A stretch of DNA of 64,000 nt, taken from NCBI RefSeq assembly GCF_016756595.1, contig NZ_AP023257.1:1178001-1242000 (forward strand), given 5' to 3'. The stretch's first letter is position 1. Each line of letters starts with the position of its first letter. Below are positions 27,514-36,075 of the stretch, in pieces. Made by a program: the position numbers and the translations under genes. This DNA is from Mesorhizobium sp. L-2-11 (GTDB lineage Bacteria; Pseudomonadota; Alphaproteobacteria; Rhizobiales; Rhizobiaceae). The notes below the pieces were generated by a model, which had not been told where the DNA came from, searched no databases, and worked only from the letters and a program-made list of their open reading frames with translations.

Positions 27514-27756
27514 GAACGCTTTCGACGGTTTGTGACTATCGAAGGACCGGCCATCGCGCCGGTCTTTCTGCGTTTTGCGCAGATGATCGCCCACCGAATT
27601 GTTTTGAAACATGCCAGCAGCCGTACCGGATGCAGCCGTACCGGCTGGTGCTGTTATTTCGCACGGTCTTAGTCCGTGTTCGCGGTCGCGTACGAAAATT
27701 CTTGACGGCGAACGCCGAGCGCATACTAGAGAAGGCTGTCCAACCGGAGCCTTCTG

Positions 27757-28158
27757 ATGTTCGGTGCAATCCCGCTGCTGATCGTGCCCTTCGTCCTCTA
27801 TAATCTTGGGCTTCTGGGAATATTCGGCGGCGGCGACGATCCCTGGGCAAGCCAAATGTTCTCGATCCGCATGATGTCGGGCGGAGTGTTCTCGATGACG
27901 CTCGGCGATCTGATCGTGCTGATCGGGCTGCTCCTCTTCTTCGTCGAAATCGTGAAATCGACACGCACGTCGAGCGCCTCGATAATGGACCACCTATTGT
28001 CGACCTTCGTCTTCGTGGCGTTCCTGGTCGAGTTCCTGCTGGTGAAGGGCGCGGCGCACTCGGTCTTCTTCACGCTGATGGTTATCGCACTGGTCGACGT
28101 CCTGGCCGGCTTCTCGGTTTCGATGCGAGCGGCCACCCGCGACATAAACATGGGCTGA
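27757..28158 (+). CDS. Hypothetical integral membrane protein
   Basis: A 133-residue protein with about four hydrophobic helices: MFGAIPLLIVPFVLYNLGLL, LGDLIVLIGLLLFFVEIV, LSTFVFVAFLVEFLLVKG and FFTLMVIALVDVLAGF. Between them is a conserved-looking SMTLGD turn. I do not recognise a named family. It stands 244 nt after rpmF with no obvious gene in between and is probably independent. Confidence 0.75.
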   Translation: MFGAIPLLIVPFVLYNLGLLGIFGGGDDPWASQMFSIRMMSGGVFSMTLGDLIVLIGLLLFFVEIVKSTRTSSASIMDHLLSTFVFVAFLVEFLLVKGAAHSVFFTLMVIALVDVLAGFSVSMRAATRDINMG

Positions 28159-28296
28159 TGCAGCCGCCCTCAGGCTTGAACCGAGGGTGCGCAGCGTTTT
28201 GCGATAATGACATGCACAATAGGCGGTGAAGCAGCCGCCTCGTTGTCAGCACCTGCCGACGACAGGCAGGACAGGCCCTCCCGACACGCCGGACCG

Positions 28297-28542
28297 CTAT
28301 TTTTTCTTGGCGCGCGCCGGCTTCTTCACCGGAGCAGCAGGCGCATTGGCGAGGTCTTCCGCTTCCTTGGCAAGGCGAAGCGCCCTCAGTTTGTTGGTCT
28401 TTATCTGTCGGGCATCGCTCTCGGCGACATATTCCGCCATCGCCTTCTGACGAACCGTGGCGGCCTCTTCCTGCTTCTTGAAACGCAAATCGGCCCGCGC
28501 GCGGGCAGTATCCTTAGAGTTCTCAACCAAGGGCTTTTCCAA
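28297..28542 (-). CDS. Hypothetical charged helical protein
   Basis: An 81-residue protein rich in Lys, Arg, Ala and Glu: RARADLRFKKQEEAATVRQK, AMAEYVAESDARQIKTNKLR, ALRLAKEAEDLANAP and a Pro/Lys/Ala tail. It probably forms one long helix with a basic, nucleic-acid-binding tail. I know similar short proteins from rhizobia but no function. It lies downstream of the HxlR gene on the same strand with a 67-nt gap. Confidence 0.7.
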   Translation of the reverse strand: MEKPLVENSKDTARARADLRFKKQEEAATVRQKAMAEYVAESDARQIKTNKLRALRLAKEAEDLANAPAAPVKKPARAKKK

Positions 28543-28609
28543 TCCCGAAATTTATAGTTTTCAATAGCTTTAATAGCAGAGCCGACCTGCGATGGGGGAA
28601 ATAAGTTGG

Positions 28610-29137
28610 TCAGGCGCCGGCATCGCACCCGGCGCCCAGCGCCTTTCGGGCGACAACCGCCTCGTATCCGGCCTGCAACGTCGCACGTACGGTGGCATCC
28701 GGCGGCGTGTCGGAAGGCGTGCCCAGATGTTCGTGGCGCAGTTCGTCCATGAACTTTTCCCACATCGGCGGGCCGCCCTTTTCCAGAAGTTCGGCGCGGA
28801 TCGAGAGCTCCTCGCTGACCGGCAGCCAGACGCGACCCCAGGCGCCGAGATGCGCCAGGATCGGCACCAGCGTTATCGCCATTTCGGTCAGGCTGTAGAT
28901 CGCCTTCTGCTTGTGGGTAGGATCGTCGGCCCTGGTCAGCATGCCGAGTTCCATCAGCCGCTTCAGCCGATCGGCAAGGATGTTGGAAGCGATGCGTTCC
29001 AATGACCCATTGAGCAGGTCGCGAAAGTGGCGTTTGCCGCCGAAAATCATGTCGCGGAGGATGATCAGGCTCCACCGGTCGCCGAACACTTCAAGCGACA
29101 GGTTGATCGGGCACCCAGACCGATGATCGATGCTCAT
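28610..29137 (-). CDS. HxlR-family transcriptional regulator
   Basis: The 175-residue winged-helix protein has GCPINLSLEVFGDRWSLIIL, RDMIFGGKRHFRDLLNGSLE, RIASNILADRLKRLMELGML and a wing ADDPTHKQKAIYSLTEMA. This is the HxlR signature with the N-terminal Cys that in several relatives senses thiol-reactive compounds. The C-terminal 60 residues extend beyond the standard domain. Start ATG 29137 follows GGAG; an ATG nine codons upstream is possible. It diverges from an alpha/beta hydrolase and a nested dyad fills the gap. Confidence 0.9.
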   Translation of the reverse strand: MSIDHRSGCPINLSLEVFGDRWSLIILRDMIFGGKRHFRDLLNGSLERIASNILADRLKRLMELGMLTRADDPTHKQKAIYSLTEMAITLVPILAHLGAWGRVWLPVSEELSIRAELLEKGGPPMWEKFMDELRHEHLGTPSDTPPDATVRATLQAGYEAVVARKALGAGCDAGA

Positions 29138-29152
29138 GCGATTCTCCGCAGA

Positions 29153-29214
29153 AACCGGTTGCATTACTATATCAGTTTTATTATCGTACAACTGATTGCG
29201 AAATGCAATCGGTT
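29153..29214. promoter_or_regulatory. Nested dyad operator between hxlR-type gene and hydrolase
   Basis: Outer arms AACCGGTTGCATT (29153-29165) and AATGCAATCGGTT (29202-29214) match at 12 of 13 pairs. Inner arms ATCAGTT (29171-29177) and AACTGAT (29190-29196) are perfect. Both pairs share the same centre (29183.5). This 62-bp dyad in a 99-bp divergent gap is a strong operator candidate for the HxlR protein controlling itself and the hydrolase. Confidence 0.65.
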
Positions 29215-29236
29215 TTGCAGAGAGGAGACAGCGACC

Positions 29237-30088
29237 ATGACCAAGGCAGCGGAACCGGAAATCGTGTCGCAGACGTTTGGCGATCCCGCGCATCCGCCGA
29301 TGCTGCTGATCATGGGCGCGATGGCTTCGATGCTTTGGTGGCCCGAGGCGTTCTGCCGGAAACTGGCCGGCAACGGCCTGTTCGTGATCCGCTATGACAA
29401 TCGCGATACCGGCCGTTCGACCAAATATGCGCCGGGCGAACCGCCTTACACTTTCGACGACATGGTGGACGACGCCATCCGCGTTCTCGACGGTCATGGC
29501 GTCGCGAAAGCGCATGTCGTCGGCATGTCGATGGGCGGCATGATCGCGCAGCATGTGGCGTTGAAATATCCATCGCGGGTCGTCTCGCTTACGGCGATCA
29601 GCACTTCTTCTGTAGGGATCGACACGTCGCATCTTCCAGGGACGAGCGAAGCCTATATGAAGCATTCGGCCGAAGGCGCTGATGTCGACTGGTCGGACCA
29701 AGCCCAGGTGGTCGACTACATCGTCAAGGACGCGCACGCGATCGCCGGCAGCGCGCATCCATTCGACGAGAAGCGAACGAGGGCGTTCGTCGAACAGGAC
29801 TACGACCGGTCCGGCGGTTTTCTAAGCGCGACCAATCATTTCATGCTCAAGACCGGTGAAGATCGGGGCAGCGAGGATCGGAAGGGTCGCCTGCAGGACT
29901 TGAGGATTCCGCTCCTCGTCATCCACGGCACCGCGGATCCGATCTTTCCCCTCGAGCATGGCGCCGCCTTGGCCGAAGCGGTTGCCGGCGCGAGGCTTGT
30001 CCGCATTGAAGGCGGCGGCCACGAACTGCATCCCGACGATTGGGCAGCGATCGTTGATGCCATCGTCGCCCATAGCCAAACCAGGTAA
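29237..30088 (+). CDS. Alpha/beta hydrolase
   Basis: The 283-residue cytoplasmic hydrolase has PMLLIMGAMASMLWWPEAFC (oxyanion region), IRYDNRDTGRSTKY, the nucleophile elbow VVGMSMGGMIAQH (Ser), VIHGTADPIFP (Asp) and GGGHELHPDD (His). It resembles the pyrimidine-type or aclacinomycin methylesterase-like group. The frame continues far upstream, but the ATG at 29237 (GAGGAGA upstream) fits. It diverges from the HxlR gene and is its likely target. Confidence 0.88.
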   Translation: MTKAAEPEIVSQTFGDPAHPPMLLIMGAMASMLWWPEAFCRKLAGNGLFVIRYDNRDTGRSTKYAPGEPPYTFDDMVDDAIRVLDGHGVAKAHVVGMSMGGMIAQHVALKYPSRVVSLTAISTSSVGIDTSHLPGTSEAYMKHSAEGADVDWSDQAQVVDYIVKDAHAIAGSAHPFDEKRTRAFVEQDYDRSGGFLSATNHFMLKTGEDRGSEDRKGRLQDLRIPLLVIHGTADPIFPLEHGAALAEAVAGARLVRIEGGGHELHPDDWAAIVDAIVAHSQTR

Positions 30089-30195
30089 GCGCGGAGCCGG
30101 ACCTTGACACACCATCGGCAATAGTTAAGTAACCGCTTCAGTGTTTAGCTCCGTAAACCATGCAGCGGCGAACCACCAAGGGAACGAGCAAAACA

Positions 30196-30398
30196 ATGTC
30201 CTTGACGATGCATCTCCATCCGCTGGCCTCCTTCTGCTGGAAGCCGCTGATCGCGCTCTATGAAAATGGAGCGCCGTTCACATCTGTCGGCAATGAACAA
30301 TCGCGCGCTACCACGACCGGCTGCTGCTGCGGCCGTCTCTCGCCCGTGTGATCAAGGAAGCGCGGCTCGATTCAAAACTTTTCCCCTACAACGGTTAA
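30196..30398 (+). pseudogene. Glutathione S-transferase relic with internal deletion
   Basis: From 30196 the frame reads MSLTMHLHPLASFCWKPLIA, LYENGAPF, the first strand and helix of a GST. Near 30275-30300 it breaks. From 30300, in another frame, it reads IARYHDRLLLRPSLARVIKE, ARLDSKLFPYNG and stop (30396-30398), the usual GST C-terminus. About 140 codons between the two ends are gone. It lies just before an ArsR gene and was probably part of that set; an intact GST lies at 31259. Confidence 0.75.
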
Positions 30399-30403
30399 GC
30401 CCG

Positions 30404-30748
30404 ATGCTGCATGACACCGCCCAGCTCGACCTGATGTTCCAGGCGCTCGCCGACCCGGCGCGGCGGCGCATGGTGGAGCGGCTGTCGCGCGGTCCCGCCT
30501 CGGTCAGCCAGTTGGCCGAGCCGCTGGCCATGTCGCTGTCGGCGGTCGTCCAGCACCTGAACGTGCTCGAGGCGAGCGGTCTCGTCCGCACCGAAAAGCT
30601 CGGCCGGGTGCGCACCTGCCAGATCGAGCCGAAGGCGTTGAGGACCGCCGAATACTGGATCAACGAACGGCGCCTGAGTTGGGAACAGCGGCTCGACCGG
30701 CTCGGCGGTTTTCTTGCGGAAACCAAGGACGAAACCGAAGCAAACTGA
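30404..30748 (+). CDS. ArsR-family transcriptional regulator
   Basis: The 114-residue winged helix starts MLHDTAQLDLMFQALADPAR, then RRMVERLSRGPASVSQLAEP, LAMSLSAVVQHLNVLEASGL and VRTEKLGRVRTCQIEPKALR. No metal-binding Cys motif is visible. This subgroup (SdpR-like) is typically paired with an AHSA1/SRPBCC gene, as here, 10 nt downstream. The start ATG (30404) lies 5 nt after the GST relic stop. Confidence 0.9.
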   Translation: MLHDTAQLDLMFQALADPARRRMVERLSRGPASVSQLAEPLAMSLSAVVQHLNVLEASGLVRTEKLGRVRTCQIEPKALRTAEYWINERRLSWEQRLDRLGGFLAETKDETEAN

Positions 30749-30758
30749 GGAGGCCAAA

Positions 30759-31214
30759 ATGAGCGAACGTTCCGTCGTCCATTCGACCATAGTGCTCGAA
30801 CGCAGCTACGACGCTTCGCCGGCGCGGGTGTTCGCCGCCTGGTCCGATCCCGCCGCATTGCGGCGCTGGGGCTCGCCCGGCGAGGGGTGGGAAAGCAGCA
30901 TTGACTGCTTCGAGTTCCAGGTGGGCGGCATTGCGCTCAGCCGTTTCGGACCCAAGGGTGGTGAGAGTTATGTGAACGAGACGCGCTATCTCGACATCGT
31001 GCGCGACCAGCGCATCGTCTCGGCTGGTGGCATGACCAGCGGCGGCCAGCGATTGTTTGTCGGCCTGCTGACAGTTGAATTCAGTCCAGAAGGCACCGGC
31101 TGCCGGCTGGTGATGACCGAGCAAGGCGCGTTTCTTGACGGCCATGATCAGCCCGAAAACCACCAGGCTGGCTGGAGCCAGATGCTCGACAACCTGCGGC
31201 TGGAATGCGCGTGA
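30759..31214 (+). CDS. SRPBCC (AHSA1-like) domain protein
   Basis: A 151-residue helix-grip protein: STIVLERSYDASPARVFAAW, SDPAALRRWGSPGEGW, then strands and the C-terminal helix DQPENHQAGWSQMLDNLRLE. It belongs to the group named for activator of Hsp90 ATPase homologue 1, whose bacterial members likely bind small hydrophobic ligands. The start follows GAGGAGG. It is coupled to the ArsR gene, a recurrent regulator-effector pair. Confidence 0.9.
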   Translation: MSERSVVHSTIVLERSYDASPARVFAAWSDPAALRRWGSPGEGWESSIDCFEFQVGGIALSRFGPKGGESYVNETRYLDIVRDQRIVSAGGMTSGGQRLFVGLLTVEFSPEGTGCRLVMTEQGAFLDGHDQPENHQAGWSQMLDNLRLECA

Positions 31215-31258
31215 GCAGCGCAGCCTGAGCCAAAGACCAGCAGAATCGGGAGGATAGT

Positions 31259-31867
31259 ATGAAACTCTACTGCGGCATTGGTCCGAATTCTTATCGCGTC
31301 CGCATCTTCATGGCTGAGAAAGGCATCGACGTTCCGCAGGTTGAAGTCGACCTGACGAAAGGCGAGCACAAGGCGCCGCAATTCCTTGAGCTCAACTCAC
31401 TCGGCCAGATTCCCGTGCTCGTGCTCGATGACGGCACGGTGATCACCGAAAGCATCGCCATCTGCCGCTATCTGGAGGCGGTTCATCCGACACCGGCATT
31501 GTTCGGCTCGGACGCAGTCAGCCAAGGCAAGGTCGAGATGTGGAACCGCCGCGCCGAGATCGAGATCTTCGGAACCATCGGCAGCATTGCCCTGCATTCC
31601 GATCCCATGTTTGCGGAGCGGCTTGTGCAGTTCCCGGCTTTCGCCGAAACCCAGCGCGAAGCCGTTCCGGCAAAGTGGGCGTGGCTTGACCGCGAGATCG
31701 CCGATGGCCGCCCGTTTATCGCCGGCGACCAGTACTCCGTCGCCGACATCACCGCCGCCGTCGCAGCGTGGCTTGGCGCCTTCTTCGGAGCCGACATTCC
31801 GGACGCGCTCGTCAATGTCCATCATTGGCTCGACTGCGTTCAGAAACGTCCTAGCTGGAACGCTTAG
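31259..31867 (+). CDS. Glutathione S-transferase family protein
   Basis: The 202-residue protein has the thioredoxin-like half MKLYCGIGPNSYRVRIFMAE, EVDLTKGEHKAPQFLELNSL, GQIPVLVLDDGTVITESIAI (cis-Pro and glutathione-contact Glu-Ser). The helical half contains PFIAGDQYSVADITAAVAAW. The start residue context CGIGPNSY suggests a Ser or Cys-type active site. It lies 44 nt after the SRPBCC gene and probably ends that operon. It overlaps a converging ArsR gene by 4 bp. Confidence 0.92.
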   Translation: MKLYCGIGPNSYRVRIFMAEKGIDVPQVEVDLTKGEHKAPQFLELNSLGQIPVLVLDDGTVITESIAICRYLEAVHPTPALFGSDAVSQGKVEMWNRRAEIEIFGTIGSIALHSDPMFAERLVQFPAFAETQREAVPAKWAWLDREIADGRPFIAGDQYSVADITAAVAAWLGAFFGADIPDALVNVHHWLDCVQKRPSWNA

Positions 31868-32151
31868 CTTCCGGGCGAGCCAAGCTGCTCGGCCTCCCAG
31901 AACTGGTCGAGCCAGATATTGAGCTTCAGGAAGCCGGCACTGCTGACCGTATAGACGCGCCTTGTCCCTTCCGGCTTGGCGTTGACCAGCCCGGCGTCGA
32001 GCAGCACTTTCAGATGCTGCGAAACCGCCGGTCGCGAGACCGGCAACCCGGCGGCCAGTTCGTTGACGGTCTTCGGGCCGCGCCGAAGCTCTTCCAAGAG
32101 ATGGCGCCGGTTGGGATCGGCAATCGCCATGAAGGCGTCGGAAAACATCAT
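31864..32151 (-). CDS. ArsR-family transcriptional regulator
   Basis: The 95-residue winged helix reads MMFSDAFMAIADPNRRHLLE, ELRRGPKTVNELAAGLPVSR, PAVSQHLKVLLDAGLVNAKP, EGTRRVYTVSSAG. No metal ligands are visible. It is the second ArsR regulator within 1.5 kb, on the opposite strand. It follows the MFS gene by 31 nt on the same strand and may report on that transporter; targets unknown. Confidence 0.9.
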   Translation of the reverse strand: MMFSDAFMAIADPNRRHLLEELRRGPKTVNELAAGLPVSRPAVSQHLKVLLDAGLVNAKPEGTRRVYTVSSAGFLKLNIWLDQFWEAEQLGSPGS

Positions 32152-32182
32152 GCCTTATTTGTGAGGCAAAGCTTTCCAAATC

Positions 32183-33433
32183 TCAACCGTTGGTTTCAGG
32201 CTTTCTGCGCGGATCGAGCCGCAAGGCTTCCGGGGTGATCGAGCGCTCGGCCGGTTGCGTCTTGAAGGCGTCGCGATCTTCGATTGGCACCGGTGCGCGC
32301 CGGCTGATGCGCAGCAGCGTATAGCCTGCCAGGCAAAGATGCGCGAGCGCCGTTGCAAGGAACAGGCTTTCCGGACGCATCCAGCCCATCAGGCCGGCGG
32401 CCAGCAGCGGCCCGATCATCGTGCCGAAACCATAGAGCAGTAACAGGCCGCCGGACACTTTGACGAAATCCTCCGCCCGGGCGTGGTCGTTGGCATGGGC
32501 CACGGCGATCGAATAAAGCGTGTAGGCAAAGGCGCCGTAGGCGGCGGTGCAGACGATGACGAAGACGCCGGAGCGCGGCTCGAACAGGAACAGCGCGAGG
32601 GCGAACAGCGCCGCGCCGAAGGCCAGGCCCGCCAGCACAAAGCGGCGGTCGGTCTTGTCGGAGAGACGCCCGGCCGGAAGCTGCATGGCCGCGCCGGCGA
32701 CGACCACCAGGCTCATCATCAGCGCGATCTCGGCCGTGGAAATGCCGATGCGGGCGCCATAGACGGCGCCAAGCGTGCCCCAGGCGCCGTTGGCGACACC
32801 GATCAAAACGCAAGCGATCGCCGACACCGGCGAATTGACATAAAGCCCCTTGACGTCGAGCGAAACGTCCTGCAGCGGCTTGGGATGCGAAGCCGTCGAC
32901 ACTGCGGTCGGAATAAGTGACAGGCAGAACAGGATACCGGTGATCATGAACAGCGAGGCCGACTTCACGTCACCGCCGGCAACGATCATCTGGCCGCCCA
33001 TGATCGAGGCATAGGTGACCATCATATAAAGCCCGAAGACGGCGCCGCGGTTCTCGTTGGTGGACTTCTCGTTCAGCCAGCTTTCGATGACCATGAAGGC
33101 GCCGGCCATGGTGAAACCGGTGAAGGCGCGCAGCAGGATCCAGACATATTCGTCGATGATGAGCCCGGTGAGCAGTGCGACGATGGCTCCCGATGCTGCA
33201 AAGGCGCCGAAAGCGCGTACGTGACCGGCGCGGCGCACGAGGCGCGGCGCAAAGAAGCAGCCGGTGACGAAGCCGCCGGCCCAGGCGGTGCCCATCAGGC
33301 CGAGCGACGCGGTCGAGAAACCTTCCAACTGGCCGCGCAGCGGCAACAGCAGCCCGTGCAGCCCGGTCGCCGCCAGCAGGAAAGCGGTGCCGCGAAGCAG
33401 CGAGAGGATCGGTCGGTAGCTTGCAAACATCAT
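32183..33433 (-). CDS. MFS transporter, YcaD-like
   Basis: A 416-residue carrier with 12 predicted helices. Visible motifs are LLPLRGQLEGFSTASLGLMG, APRLVRRAGHVRAFG, RAFTGFTMAGAFMVIESWLN and NEKSTNENRGAVFGLYMMVT. The ESWLN...NRG segment is typical of the YcaD/YfkF group of MFS exporters. The C-terminus is a charged tail of about 40 residues. It is followed on the same strand by the ArsR gene. Substrate unknown. Confidence 0.88.
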   Translation of the reverse strand: MMFASYRPILSLLRGTAFLLAATGLHGLLLPLRGQLEGFSTASLGLMGTAWAGGFVTGCFFAPRLVRRAGHVRAFGAFAASGAIVALLTGLIIDEYVWILLRAFTGFTMAGAFMVIESWLNEKSTNENRGAVFGLYMMVTYASIMGGQMIVAGGDVKSASLFMITGILFCLSLIPTAVSTASHPKPLQDVSLDVKGLYVNSPVSAIACVLIGVANGAWGTLGAVYGARIGISTAEIALMMSLVVVAGAAMQLPAGRLSDKTDRRFVLAGLAFGAALFALALFLFEPRSGVFVIVCTAAYGAFAYTLYSIAVAHANDHARAEDFVKVSGGLLLLYGFGTMIGPLLAAGLMGWMRPESLFLATALAHLCLAGYTLLRISRRAPVPIEDRDAFKTQPAERSITPEALRLDPRRKPETNG

Positions 33434-33517
33434 TTAGCTGATCCGGCTGGAATCTAGGGAGGATCTGAAGACAGCCGCATTCGAGCTTTTTGGCGGCGGG
33501 CGATTCGGCTCTGGAAA

Positions 33518-33712
33518 CTATTCGCGGCGAAACAGCGCCTCGGCCGCTGATTTGGTGGTGCTCTTGGTCTTGAGCTCGGCTTCGAGCCGGGCGATCTCGT
33601 CGCGCAAGATGCCGATCCGCTCGGACAGTTCATCGACCGAAAGCAGCGACAGATCCTGCCCGATCTCATGCGGGCGCGCTTTCTTTTTGGGTTCGTCGTC
33701 GAAGATCGCCAT
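33518..33712 (-). CDS. DUF1192 family protein
   Basis: A 64-residue protein: MAIFDDEPKKKARPHEIGQD, LSLLSVDELSERIGILRDEI, ARLEAELKTKSTTKSAAEAL. The D-L-S-x-L-S-V-D-E-L-x-x-R-I-x-x-L-x-x-E-I-x-R-L-E core is DUF1192, a small coiled-coil family of alphaproteobacteria. The frame opens at 33868, but this ATG and N-terminus match the family. It diverges from the quinone oxidoreductase. Confidence 0.9.
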   Translation of the reverse strand: MAIFDDEPKKKARPHEIGQDLSLLSVDELSERIGILRDEIARLEAELKTKSTTKSAAEALFRRE

Positions 33713-33897
33713 CGTCGCTCCTCGCTCATGCGCAAAAATTAAATTGCTGCCTTGCGCGTCCAATCGAACGCCCGGCGCTGCAGTGGCCATTTGCCTGATT
33801 TGGCAATCAGCATACATAGGGCAGGGGCATGGATGCAAACAGTCGGCAAGAAAACCGGCAGCTGGCAAGAAACTGGCGAAGCGAGACGGGAAAAATC

Positions 33898-34911
33898 ATG
33901 GCGAGCGGACAGGACAAGATTCCGGCGAAGATGACGGCCATCGCGATCTCGGAACCCGGCGGACCGCGGGTGCTGAAACCGGAAACGCGCGACGTGCCCG
34001 TGCCCGGTCCCGGCGAAATCCTGATCCGGGTGCGCGCCGCCGGCATCAACCGGCCGGATGTGCAGCAACGCAAGGGCGTCTACCCGCCGCCGCCTGGTGC
34101 GTCGGACCTGCCGGGCCTCGAAGCGTCGGGCGAAGTTGCAGCTCTTGGCGACGAGATATCGCGCTGGCGCGTCGGCGACCGGGTCTGCGCGCTGACGCCC
34201 GGCGGCGGCTATGCCGAGTACGTCAAGGTCCATGCCGGCAGCGTGCTGCCGCTGCCCGCCGGGTTTACCCATACCGAAGCGGCGGCGGTACCGGAAAACT
34301 ACTTCACCGTCTGGCATAATGTCTTCGAGCGCGGCGCCCTAAAGAGCGGCGAGACGCTGCTCGTGCATGGCGGCTCGTCCGGGATCGGCACCACGGCGAT
34401 CCAGCTCGCCTCGGCCTTCGGCGCCTATGTCATTACCACCGCCGGCAGCCGGGAGAAGTGCGACGCCTGTCTGAACCTCGGCGCCGACCGGGCGATCAAC
34501 TACCGCGAGGAGGATTTCGTCGCGGCGGTCAAGGAGGCGACCGCTGGCCGCGGCGCAAACGTCATCCTCGACATGGTCGGCGGCGACTATGTGGCGCGAA
34601 ACTACGAGGCCGCGGCGGTGGAGGGCCGCATCGTCCAGATCGCCACGCAGGGCGGGGCGGTGGCTAGCGCCGATTTCAGGAAGATGATGGCCAAGCGGCT
34701 CACCCACACCGGCTCGATGCTGCGGCCGCGCAGCGTCGAATTCAAGGCGGCGATCGCCGCAGCACTGGAGGCGCAGGTGTGGCCGCTGCTCGGCACCCGC
34801 AAGGTAGCACCGGTCATGGACATGATCTTTCCGCTCAAGGAAGCGTGGCGGGCGCATGAGCGGATGGAGGACGGCGACCACATCGGCAAGATCGTGCTCG
34901 ATGTCGGCTGA
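33898..34911 (+). CDS. NAD(P)H quinone oxidoreductase (PIG3-like, zinc-free MDR)
   Basis: A 337-residue medium-chain reductase. The start MASGQDKIPAKMTAIAISEP is followed by INRPDVQQRKGVYPPPPGAS, the NADPH-binding Rossmann motif LVHGGSSGIGTTAIQLASAF, and the C-terminal HTGSMLRPRSVEFKAAIAAA. The catalytic zinc ligands are absent, as in PIG3/TP53I3 relatives that reduce quinones. A frame from 33829 adds 23 residues and is less likely. Confidence 0.9.
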   Translation: MASGQDKIPAKMTAIAISEPGGPRVLKPETRDVPVPGPGEILIRVRAAGINRPDVQQRKGVYPPPPGASDLPGLEASGEVAALGDEISRWRVGDRVCALTPGGGYAEYVKVHAGSVLPLPAGFTHTEAAAVPENYFTVWHNVFERGALKSGETLLVHGGSSGIGTTAIQLASAFGAYVITTAGSREKCDACLNLGADRAINYREEDFVAAVKEATAGRGANVILDMVGGDYVARNYEAAAVEGRIVQIATQGGAVASADFRKMMAKRLTHTGSMLRPRSVEFKAAIAAALEAQVWPLLGTRKVAPVMDMIFPLKEAWRAHERMEDGDHIGKIVLDVG

Positions 34912-35043
34912 CGGTCGGCAAGCAAGCTGAACGAAAGCTTAATTGTGCAATGCAACAAACGCATTGCCGCCATGCAAAAGCGTCTGTTCAACTTTTCATC
35001 AACGGTGCCTATTTGAGCGGCATCGAAACGATGGAGGACTACC

Positions 35044-35184
35044 ATGAACCCGATCCGTGCTTTCCGTAACTGGCGCATGTACAATGAAACCGTGCGCGAA
35101 CTGAACCGCCTGAACGCCCGCGAGCTCAACGACCTCGGCATCAACCGTGCTGACATCGAGAGGATCGCCCGCAAGACGCTTTGA
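35044..35184 (+). CDS. DUF1127 small protein
   Basis: 46 residues: MNPIRAFRNWRMYNETVREL, NRLNARELNDLGINRADIER, IARKTL. The L-x-x-L-x-x-R-E-L-x-D-L-G-I-x-R-x-x-I core is the DUF1127 (YjiS) signature. Small DUF1127 proteins bind RNA and affect phosphate and carbon metabolism in other rhizobia and agrobacteria. It is preceded by GGAGGACTACC and followed by a terminator. A second DUF1127 protein lies at 40409. Confidence 0.92.
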   Translation: MNPIRAFRNWRMYNETVRELNRLNARELNDLGINRADIERIARKTL

Positions 35185-35305
35185 TCTCGAGCGTGATATC
35201 GCCCAAAAGCATCAAGCCGCTTTTTCGCGACGTGGTGCTTGCGTCCGAGATCACGTTTTGGAAGCCAGAGCCGCAGCAGACGGGTTTCCCGTCGCCGGTT
35301 CCGAG

Positions 35306-35332
35306 CCCGCTGGACCCTGTCCGGCGGGTTTT
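35306..35332 (+). terminator. Rho-independent terminator after DUF1127
   Basis: CCCGCTGGA (35306-35314) pairs with TCCGGCGGG (35320-35328) with one G-U pair and a 5-nt loop, followed by TTTT. It lies 121 nt after the stop. The rest of the 273-bp gap holds no gene that I can see. Confidence 0.6.
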
Positions 35333-35457
35333 GTCCTTTGGCGTCTGAGGCTACAGCGGCGCTGCTATGATCGGCTGCCGCGAAATGGCGCCCGCAGGAT
35401 GCTGACTGCGAAAGGCTCCACGCCCTCGAAGTGGAGCGCCGCGCCGGTGTATCTTTC

Positions 35458-36075
35458 TCAATAGCCAAGTGCGGCAAAGCCGAGCGCCACCAGGGCTCCT
35501 CCCAGCACGATGTCCGCAGGCTTTCGGAAACGACTGTAGAATCGTCGTGTGGCCGGTTGGGAAATGGAAAGACCGAGAAGACCAAACCAGGCGATCGCAA
35601 TGGCAAACACCAGTGCGACCACGGAGAGGTGAGTCCCCCCGCGAGCATTTAAATTCAGCGTCGAGGTTGCGAAAAACAGCGCGGTGGCCGGATTTGCCGC
35701 CGCCGTGACAAACCCCAGCCGGAAGTACCGGACGATTGGAAGCGGCTTCGGCTCGTCAGCGCCGATCGAGATGGACAGCGCCCGCCGCATCGAATTCCAG
35801 CCGATGAAGACCAGCATTGCGCCATAAAGGCTGGCGGCAGTCTGGTGCGCAATGCCCTCCGGCGGCAGCGCTGCGGCGCCCGTCGCGGCGACCATCGCCA
35901 GCGAACTCGCACCCAGGGCACTGCCGGCGGCAGCCGAAAGTGCTGTGGCACGCGAAGCGGTTAGCCCGGCCTGCGCGACGACAGCAAAATTGGCGCCCGG
36001 GAGCATTGCCACAAGCGCATAGGAAATGGCGAACGGAAACAACCCCACCGCGACAGCGTGCCCGGTTTCCAACAT
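35458..36075 (-). CDS. LysE/RhtB-family exporter
   Basis: A 205-residue protein with six hydrophobic helices. It has ISYALVAMLPGANFAVVAQA, the family P-G-P/A-N loop; TASRATALSAAAGSALGAS; a mid-helix AMLVFIGWNSMRRAL; and GFVTAAANPATALFFATS (N-P motif). LysE-family members export amino acids or homoserine lactones. It lies 129 nt downstream of the LuxR gene on the same strand and may be its target. Confidence 0.88.
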   Translation of the reverse strand: MLETGHAVAVGLFPFAISYALVAMLPGANFAVVAQAGLTASRATALSAAAGSALGASSLAMVAATGAAALPPEGIAHQTAASLYGAMLVFIGWNSMRRALSISIGADEPKPLPIVRYFRLGFVTAAANPATALFFATSTLNLNARGGTHLSVVALVFAIAIAWFGLLGLSISQPATRRFYSRFRKPADIVLGGALVALGFAALGY

